A stretch of 64,000 nucleotides of DNA from Macrostomum hystrix (Eukaryota; Platyhelminthes; Macrostomidae). This document shows positions 56,897 through 64,000 of this stretch, one piece after another. Positions within the stretch are counted from its first letter, which is position 1. Each line of letters starts with the position of its first letter. The position numbers and the translations under genes were made by a program. The notes under the pieces are model-generated. The model was not told where the DNA came from, searched no databases, and saw only the letters and a program-made list of their open reading frames with translations. The DNA is taken from contig CATNEN010000039.1 of the NCBI GenBank assembly GCA_950097015.1, positions 3,174,001-3,238,000 of the forward strand. Reading direction: 5' to 3'.

Positions 56897-59800
56897 TTAA
56901 TACTTATTTCCTGGAAATTGACGCTCACCCTCAAGGCAGCGGATGCGGAAATCGCTGCAGTCGCTGCTGGCGCTGGGGCAGACTGGTTTGCAAATCCGGT
57001 CAGTTGGACAAGCCCGGCTGTCCGAGCACGGAGACACGCAGCTGCAGGTCAGGCAGCCTGCCGAGTCGCGCTTGTAGCCGAAGCGACACTTCTGCTGGCA
57101 GCGGGTCGGCTGGCACTCTGCCAAACAATTCGAGGCTATTGTTTAGCCGTGTGGTAACCACGTCGGCTATCATTGTTGACTATTTTTAATTGATTAAATT
57201 GTTAATTTTTCAATTTTAAACCAATATGGATTCGCAATAGAGGTTTATAGCGTGCAATGTCACTTGTCCTTGTCACCAGGGTCTCCGACAAGAATTGCTG
57301 AATATACGAGTATCAGGTGTTAGGTGAAAGGTGTCATGTCTACCTATTGAGAAAATTGTATAGCTATTGTCGACCGACCAGAGCCAATCAGGCTTGGCTG
57401 AGCGTCACATTGACTGTGAAAAGTGCTTAACATCACAATAAAAACGAGCTGAACTCACTCGAGACCACGCTGACATTCACCCGATTCGACTCCGCCATCT
57501 CAAAGCCGTTGCCAAGGCGACAGAAATACCGTCCGGCGTCTTCGCGACGAATCGGCGACAGGCGCAAATCGCCAGGCGATGCGGCTTCAATAGGCGACTC
57601 CTGAAGTAGCGTCGGCTGCGGACGCCCGGGCACCTCCTTGTACCAAATCGTCCGGCAAGGCGCCGCTAGACCTCCGACGACCGAGCAGGTCAGCACGAGC
57701 GAGCCGCCGACCGACAACTCGAGAGACGTCTGGCCGGCGGCTGCCGCGGCCGAAGCCAGGGCGCCGGACATGGGCTCGCGGTACTGGACCAGCACCGTCC
57801 GAGAGTCCGGCCGGCCGATGCCATTGCTGGCCAGGCAGAGGTAGGTCCCGTCAACGCCGGGCTGAGCCGTCAGGTTGAGCTCGGCTCCCTGAGGATTTGT
57901 AAATTTAGCAAAAATACGGAGCTTTTGCACACCAGCCAACCGTGAGCTATTCCGACTCCTAATCCATTAGAAAAATACACATATTTGTAGCGCTGGGATT
58001 TTAAAATGGGTACCGAGGCATGCTCCCTACAGCCATCAGCCCGGCAACCCCCCCCCCACGATCGATACATGAGCACACACCTCAGTCAGCGGCCCCAGCT
58101 GCAGCCGGTCGTGCCTGAACCACTGAACCCTTGGCGACGGCTGACCGCGCGCAGCGCACTTCAACAGCGCCGTCTGATTGCGCCTGATCAGCGGCAGCTC
58201 CGAGGCTTCCAGGCCGATGATTCTCGCTGGCGACTGGACGATCAGCCTCTGGAGGACTTTGCCAACGATGCCGGAGCAACTGTAGATGCCGGAGTCGGCG
58301 AGCTCGGCCCGGGCCAGCCAGAGGCTGCCAGCAGCGTCTGCTGCGTCGCCGTCCTGGTCGTCGTTCTTCACCAGAGTGACACGGTCGTCAAGCTGAATCG
58401 GTCGCCTTTTGGATTTCAGAAGGATTATTTAAGCGTCAATACAAATGCTGTTTGCGAAAAATGAACGATATATTTTATTGTTCGATGATGGATGTAAATA
58501 CTTTAAGCGCTTCTAGAATCTTCGTCTATGATTCGAGGATAACATTCTATGATTACCAACTCTGGCGCCACTACCAGGGGGGCGCCATTACCAGCTCTGA
58601 AATGAGTTCCAACATTAGCTGGGCTGGAGACTTTGATGGGCGTGGCGGCCTGCCAGTCCATCGGCTTAGCGGCTGTAGACAGTCCTTAGATGCGCTAACT
58701 GGGAATAAATCGACCAAATACCTTACTATTACATTTAACTTAAGGTAACAACACGACGACTCCAAAAAACTAAACTAAAGAATTTGAAAAACCAGCTGCG
58801 CTTCCGTGAAGGGGGCTAGTTTGCTAGTCTATATTTACAGACTCGTAGTTTTAAAACTGCGCAGTGACCCACCCGTTCTTTTCCCAGGTGACCGCCGCGG
58901 CTGAAGCTGTCTTTGCTCCGCTGCCCGATCCACGACAGGCCAGACGAACTGGATCGCCTTCTAGAGCAACAACTGAAGTCGTGACGCCGTCTTGAACCTT
59001 GGCACTGCTAGCTAAGGATCGAGGTGCACCTGTTGGCTCAGTGCAAATGGTGTGGACAATTACATCATCCTGTGACGTTGTTGCCATGAAGGCGCAGCAT
59101 TTTTGGGCGCCGGGACACTCCAGATCCTGACTGCAGCGAACGCTGCTGCTGCTGTTGCTGCTACTTTTGACCCCGCGATTAAATTGCATTGTTGGGCAGC
59201 TACCTAGCTTGACAACTGAAACATCAATGTTATGTTAGAAGTCAAGGCGAGTGTGTGCGAGCTACGAAACGCTTAAAGCCAGCGATGGGCAGAGAGCCGA
59301 TATATATATTATTGTTTAGTCAAGTGCAGTGATCAATGTACATTGTACGCGTCAATGGGGGACTGGGGGGCAGGTGCACTGAGAGAGAAAGAGAAAGACT
59401 GCACGTCGGCTAGCCAGCATCGATCATTACACAACAATCAAGACAATGCATATAACAATAAGAATACGATGATTTGTACGGCCCACTCGCACCACACGAT
59501 ACCCATGAGCACACTAACCAGGCTCGCAGGTGACTGTCGAATTCTCGCATTCGAAGTCAACGCATTTCGCACTGCACCGTTCAAGCGGTCCGCAGCCGCC
59601 GACACCGGCGCACGGATCATGACACCGGCAGATGCGGCAACCGTCTGCGCGGGTGAATTGGCGATGACGGCCGAACGGACAGTCAGACGGGCACACGCTC
59701 AGCTGTGCGTTGCATTCTGGATCAAAGCGGGGAAACCCAAATCAATTGGTATCATCTGATTGGCATTGATTTTGAGCAGGGGTCAGCAAACTCCAGACCG

Positions 59801-62800
59801 CCAGATGCCACCCGTTGCCCCTTAGGACACCTACAGTTATCCTGTTTTATCCGTGTCGCATCTCTACCGTGTCTCTTCTCTCCCATTCTACAGTGAATGC
59901 GACCCGCTATCGTCTTTTGGACTCTCTCCTTGACCCGCTAGCTACCCGCTAAGTGTGCCGACCCTTGATTTAGAGTTTCACCTGTAATAGATATTCAACA
60001 GTTAACCCAGTCTGATACTGATGCCATTTCTTTTGGATATTGAACCTCTGCTCACCTCTGCTCTCCACTGGACAAAGGTTCTCGCAATCGCTGCGAGTCA
60101 AGAACGCATTCCCTTTAAGCGATGAGTTGGCGCAGGCTGTTACATCTGACTCGCTCTCGCACCGTTTACTGGTCGCATTGAAGCTGAAGACCTTGCGCTG
60201 TAGCTCTACTGGGCAGAGAGCCATCGCCGGTACTTTAGCCTGATCCAATCGCTCTTTACTGTGGCACTCTTCACGTTCCCTAGGTACCGCGTCAGCTATG
60301 GGATCATTGATGGATCGCTTTGCGCGCTGAATAGAAGCAACATTCGAGCGTCTAATCAGTCGCGAACCCGACATGCACCTGGCCTGGCACTCCAGGTGGC
60401 TGCCGAACCTGTTCGGACTGCCGCCGCAGCCGTTGTAAACGAATTCGCTGCACTGGCCAGTGTCGAAGTTGTAGTAGTAGCGCAACGCCTGGGCCAGAAG
60501 GGGGTTCGCACCGCCACACAGGCGGCCCTGCGAGGCCGGGTGCAGGCACGGGTTCTTCATCAGCGGCGTCTCGCAGATGCTGCGACACTCAGCCAGGCTC
60601 AGGAATCGGTTCCGGTTGCCAAGGCAACCGCCGTACCGCATCTCCCGACAGCTGCCGGTCTCCGGATTGTAGGCGAAGCGCATCAGCGACTCTCCACACG
60701 GTCCGGGGTCGGCATCCAGGAAGCAGACGCGCTGCCGCAGCTCTGGGTAGCAGTGCCGCTTGCAGTCCCTCCAAGTGGTGAAGAAATTGCCCTGACGATT
60801 TGCCACTCCGCGTGACAGCGACTCGCGACAGGTGACGTCGCGAGCATCGTAGTGATACCTGATGTACGTAGGTGAAGTCTGCGTTGATTCTAGAGAAGGC
60901 AGCGTCGGAGGCAGCTGACATCGGTCTTGGAGCATGTCAATCGTCGCTGACTGGCCGGCGCACAGAACTCGGCGGTTCTCGCAGTCGTTGCGGCTTGCGA
61001 AAAACTGTTGGGAGCGTTGAGCCGCGCAGGCTGCTGGTACTGACACCTCTTCACATTCAGCTACGCCACCGTCTAACCGTCTATCGCCGAGTTGCCAACG
61101 AGTCAGCAGCTGAGGGTCTTGGATGCTCTCAGCGCAGGGCGACGGCTTCGTGCAGGACGGTTGCGATGCTCCTGTTTTGTGAGACATCGATGGATATATT
61201 TGCAGGATTGTTGCTGAAGCAAAGTGACTTTAACGTAACCGAGGCTCTGCTGCCATTTCGCTGCAGGACAGCGTGATACGAAGTAGCTTTTGTCCCTAAC
61301 AAATTGACAGTAAAACTTCTCAATCCAACTTTTCTCACCGAAATTCAGGCACGCATAGTAGCAGTCCTCCTCAGTCTCAAAGTTGTTCGCGTTGCCGCCA
61401 CAGCCGGTGTACTTGAACTTTCGGCACCGACCGATGTTGGCGTCGAAGAAGTAGCGCGTCAGTCGGACAACGTCGGACATCGCGCACGAGCCGGTAGATG
61501 GTGGCAGGTGGCACAAACCGCTGCTTGCGTTGGACGCTGGAGTGATCAGCGGAGCTGGTCCACCGATCCACCTACTAGTGTTCCGCCTGTGGCTTAACTC
61601 CAACGCTGTCGAGCCCGATGCTGGCAGTCGACGAGCATTCGCGTGGCCATCCCCTGCGCTACCGCACGTTCGCTCGCAGTCGACCGCATTGAGGAATCGA
61701 TTTCGGTTGCCTTGACAACCACCGTAGACGAATTCCCGGCAGGAGCGTCGGTTTGAATCGTAAAAATAGCGGCTATGCGTCTCTGCACAGGGACCCTCGT
61801 CCATGGGAAGGCTGCACACGTCTACAGTTCGACATGTAGCGATTGCAAATTGGTTCGCAAATAACTCAATTGCTTGGTTAGACAGAAACCCAGACCAGAC
61901 ACCCACCCCAGACCAGACACCCGAGGTTGTCTAGTGTCCAGTGGCTAGCGAAATTGGCGGCTTCCGCCGCCTCCTCGCTGCATGCGCTCGGGCCCTGCAA
62001 ATTAGTCAGATAAGTCAAGACCAGACACCCACCCCACACCCGACACCCTCCCCTGACCAGACACCCACCCCAGACCCGACACCCTCCCCTGACCAGACAC
62101 CCACCCCAGACCCGACACCCTCCCCTGACCAGACACCCACCCCAGGCCACTGATTGGGCGGTGGCTGAAGACATCAGAGTCCAAGACACTCACCGGCCAG
62201 CGAGCTGGGCATGCAGTGCTGCCGGCACTCGTCTAGCGTACCGAAGCTGTTGCCAGCCAGCGAGTCGTTGGGGCACACAGTCCGCCGGATGCACGCCCTC
62301 TGCTGGTCGCTATAGAAGTACATGTCGTGAGGTGACTCGCAGTGAGTAACGTCTGAATTGATCTCGAACGAAGCGAAGCAGCGATCTAAAAGAAGATAAA
62401 AAATTCCACTGTTAGAGGGAATTGATTTTCAATGCATTTTGCATAGTTTTATGTATTCTCTGCATGCTTATTCATCCAGGTGTAAATCAAAAGTCTTTCA
62501 CACCCTGCACAACGCTGTCCGTGGCCTGTTTCACGCAGGCCACGCCACAGGCGCCCCTGTCAGCGAAGAACTCCTGCTCAGCGAGGCTCCGGCAGGCGGT
62601 TGTGTTCTTGACCATCGCAGGCAGGCAGGCGCCAGTGCTGGCCGAGTAGCGATAGCGCAGGTCGCCGCCATCTGGCGACTGCGCGGCCGTGAAGTCCAGA
62701 CAGGCGAGTGCGGAGCTCGGCATGGCGCACCGGGAGCTGAGGTCGTCTAATGAATAAGCGTTCAGGTGTTCATTTTATCAGGCATTGGCGTAGCCAGGAT

Positions 62801-63913
62801 TTTTGTCTAGTGGGCCGTCTTTTGGGGGCGCCACTACCAGGGGGGCGCCACTACCAGGGGGCGCCACTACCAGGGGGGCGCCACTACCAGGGGGGCGCCA
62901 CTACCAGGGGGCGCCACTACCAGGGGGGCGCCACTACCAGGGGGCGCCACTACCAGGGGGGCGCCACTACCAGGGGGGCGCCATTACCAGTGGGGGCCAA
63001 TGCCAATACTAGGAGCCGGGGTGCCACCACCACGGGGCGTCCTTACTTACTTTTCAGGGGGGCCTGGGGCACCTGACGCACAGACACAGGAACGGCATGC
63101 CCCCAGGCCGGCGAACTAGGCGAAAGCCGCCCATCGCGCCGCCTCCCCTGAGCAGGCACCTCACACACACACAGCAGCAAGCCAAGCGGGGAAGGGGGCG
63201 GCAGCCGGAGTGCCTCTCACCCCAGGCCCGCACACGCACAGAGCAGACCAAGCCGGGGCGGAAGGCTGATAGAAATCAGTCCTCAGGGGGGGCCTGGTGG
63301 CGAGTGTACACTTTATCCAATCGCGCTGACGGAAATCCAGATGAGCACGCCGCGGTGTACACCCGCCCCCCAGCCACCCCCCCGCAAGGTCTAACGCACC
63401 AGCGCCAACGCACATAACTCATACAACGCAGAACAGGCACACAGAAGGTAGGAGCGAAGCTATTTTTCAAGCTTTGATTGCACGAAATATGGTGCACCTC
63501 CGCCGGTCGCTACTGTCCAAACCCCCCCAACAAGTACCGAAATTAATCGTGACTTGAAGGGTGAATCGAACTAGCGTCCTTTGGAGTGCGAGGCAGCGAC
63601 GTTAGCCGCTGACCCCACTCGCCCCTTAAACCACGGGGCGTCCGTATCAGGGGGCGCCGCTACTCGGACTACTCATCCAGATGATCACAGTGCATGTTCT
63701 CACGCTGAAATCGCCTAAGGCAGCTGGCCTCGCACATGGCGAGGGTGTCGAATCGATTCGCCGAACCGTTGTCCAACAGTGAGTACTCGTAAGCGGCGCA
63801 GAGGCCATTGTTTGGCACGTAGCCGAAGGCCGATCGAGAGCTCGGGCTAGACAGCATCGGCGATGTCGGCACACCGTTGAAGCCGCCGGTCTCTTGACGG
63901 CACGGTTCATAGT
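56897..63913 (-). CDS. PAPLN: Papilin-like matrix protein, 3' part
   Basis: Minus-strand exons: 63913-63704, 62746-62504, 62385-62194, 61821-61339, 61171-60056, 59716-59519, 59203-58869, 58392-58081, 57888-57459, 57117-56929 (or to a stop at 56897). All junctions agree in phase, mostly 1-1, giving about 1236 aa. Order of modules: ten Kunitz domains, an antistasin-like module, a WAP four-disulfide core, three Ig domains, and a second antistasin-like module. Papilins are secreted basement-membrane proteins with Kunitz, WAP and Ig modules C-terminal to an ADAMTS-like region. That region, the signal peptide and the start lie beyond the right edge. The PLAC module that normally ends papilins was not found. 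The last exon has a good donor (GTGAGC) as well as a nearby in-frame stop, so the 3' end is uncertain. Another multi-Kunitz matrix protein is the alternative. Confidence 0.82.
56929..57117 (-). other. Antistasin-like Cys-rich module, last papilin-like exon
   Basis: CQPTRCQQKCRFGY is followed by GCLTCSC and further paired cysteines (SPCSDS, ACPTDRICKPVC). It sits where a PLAC domain would be expected. Reading on without splicing ends at a stop at 56897. Confidence 0.7.
57459..58392 (-). other. Ig domains 1 (end) to 3 of the papilin-like protein
   Basis: Two exons (58392-58081 and 57888-57459). Ig C-strand and F-strand signatures: DSGIYSC (Ig1), LLKCAARGQPSPRVQW with DGTYLC (Ig2), and LVLTCSVV with DAGRYFC (Ig3). 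Introns fall inside Ig1 and Ig2, so each of these is built from two exons. Confidence 0.85.
58869..59203 (-). other. WAP module and start of Ig domain 1
   Basis: A WAP pattern (SCP, then CSQDLECPGAQKCC and a final C) runs into an Ig B strand (VRLACRG) and a C strand (VTWEKNGW). The donor is the weak GTCACT. It was chosen because it alone keeps phase with the next exon. Confidence 0.8.
59519..59716 (-). other. Antistasin-like module between Kunitz and WAP
   Basis: CPSDCPFGRHRQFTRADGC is followed by RICRCHDPC and CGPLERCSAKC. The spacing fits an antistasin-like domain. Both ends are phase 1. Confidence 0.75.
60056..61171 (-). other. Exon with five Kunitz modules (6-10)
   Basis: Modules 8 (GPCGESLMRFAYNP, then YGGCLGNRNRF) and 9 (LCGGANP, then YNGCGGSPNRF) are canonical. 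Module 7 (CQLPPTLPS, then YHYDARDVTC and ANRQGNFF) lacks cysteines 2 and 4. Modules 6 and 10 keep six cysteines with unusual spacing. Confidence 0.85.
61339..61821 (-). other. Exon with two canonical Kunitz modules (4-5)
   Basis: CSLPMDEGPCAETHSRYFYD with VYGGCQGNRNRF, and CHLPPSTGSCAMSD with KYTGCGGNANNF. The residue after the second cysteine is Ala in both, so a trypsin-type reactive site is absent. Confidence 0.92.
62021..62148. repeat. 36-bp minisatellite in a papilin-like intron
   Basis: About 3.5 units of ccagacacccaccccagacc followed by cgacaccctcccctga. It lies between Kunitz exons 3 and 4-5. Confidence 0.9.
62194..62746 (-). other. Two exons with Kunitz modules 2 and 3
   Basis: Exon 62746-62504 has CAMPSSALAC, GDLRYRYSASTGAC and EFFADRGACGVAC. 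Exon 62385-62194 has THCESPHDMYFYSD, RTVCPND and NSFGTLDECRQHC. Both keep six cysteines but have lost the usual GGC-GN core. Confidence 0.8.
62783..63000. repeat. 18-bp G-rich minisatellite next to a transposon-like motif
   Basis: About ten units of gccactaccaggggggcg follow the string ttggcgtagccaggattttt. Strings of that kind, followed by G-rich sequence, occur at ends of repeats in many invertebrate genomes (recalled, not checked). A two-unit copy of the 18-bp repeat also occurs at 58563-58592. Confidence 0.7.
63043..63629 (-). mobile_element. SINE C with 14-bp target-site duplication
   Basis: The tRNA-like head on the minus strand at 63626-63558 has ggggtcagcggctaacg and tagttcgattcac. 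The body has no match to SINE A or B except the head. The tail reads aaaagtaagtaa. The whole is flanked by the direct repeat accacggggcgtcc (63029-63042 and 63630-63643). It is inserted in the G-rich repeat region of a papilin-like intron. Confidence 0.75.
63704..63913 (-). other. Kunitz module 1, lacking two cysteines
   Basis: First visible exon of the papilin-like gene. PCRQETGG, then FGYVPNNGLCAAYEYS, NGSANRFDT and MCEASC. It keeps cysteines 1, 3, 5 and 6 but lacks 2 and 4, the pair that normally holds the inhibitory loop. The upstream sequence to the window end shows no further exon. Confidence 0.75.
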
Positions 63914-64000
63914 CTGGGTATGTGTACCGGACACAACGTTTATCATGTACGCGTGACAACTGACAAACATGCGTGCCCGGAACATACTAACCCGTACTCT

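Noticed and set aside
63558-63626. Minus-strand tRNA gene
   Set aside because: The fold is poor and the stretch is the head of a SINE-like insert flanked by a target-site duplication.

Overview
The window is from an animal genome. Every gene is split by GT-AG introns with matching phases, the proteins are metazoan families (TMEM132, a Ral GTPase-activating protein alpha subunit, a papilin-like matrix protein), and the introns hold tRNA-derived SINEs and many minisatellites. GC-rich third codon positions, Ala/Ser/Gln-rich linkers and the very heavy minisatellite load would fit a free-living flatworm such as Macrostomum. That placement is an impression and not a proof.

Layout, left to right. 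(1) Positions 1-1515 are a direct, apparently identical duplicate of 10219-11733, the 3' half of a TMEM132 gene. It is cut off inside an exon and abuts a 32-bp minisatellite. (2) 1516-8080 is non-coding, with four minisatellites and a diverged SINE. (3) 8081-14843, minus strand, is a complete seven-exon TMEM132 gene (about 1306 aa). (4) 14844-16632 is an AT-rich head-to-head intergenic region. (5) From 16633, plus strand, runs a RalGAP alpha gene. Twenty-two exons can be followed in phase to 34923, ending in the RapGAP catalytic domain. Beyond this the gene enters about 16 kb made mostly of four large tandem arrays (34-, 33-, 24- and 38-bp units). Several possible last exons sit between these arrays. 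(6) 53395-54476, plus strand, is a small two-exon gene of unknown function with a clear TATA box. (7) 56897-63913, minus strand, is the 3' part of a papilin-like gene: ten Kunitz modules, two antistasin-like modules, a WAP module and three Ig domains. Its 5' end lies beyond the right edge.

The genes have no obvious shared pathway. TMEM132 is a single-pass surface protein, RalGAP alpha is a cytosolic GAP for Ral GTPases, and papilin is extracellular matrix. The common theme is intron architecture. Nearly every longer intron carries its own private minisatellite family, and in several cases the repeat unit contains a copy of that intron's own splice-site sequence. The window also holds at least three SINE families (one nested in another, one with a 14-bp target-site duplication), a foldback element, and a previously unnamed dispersed repeat of about 300 bp.
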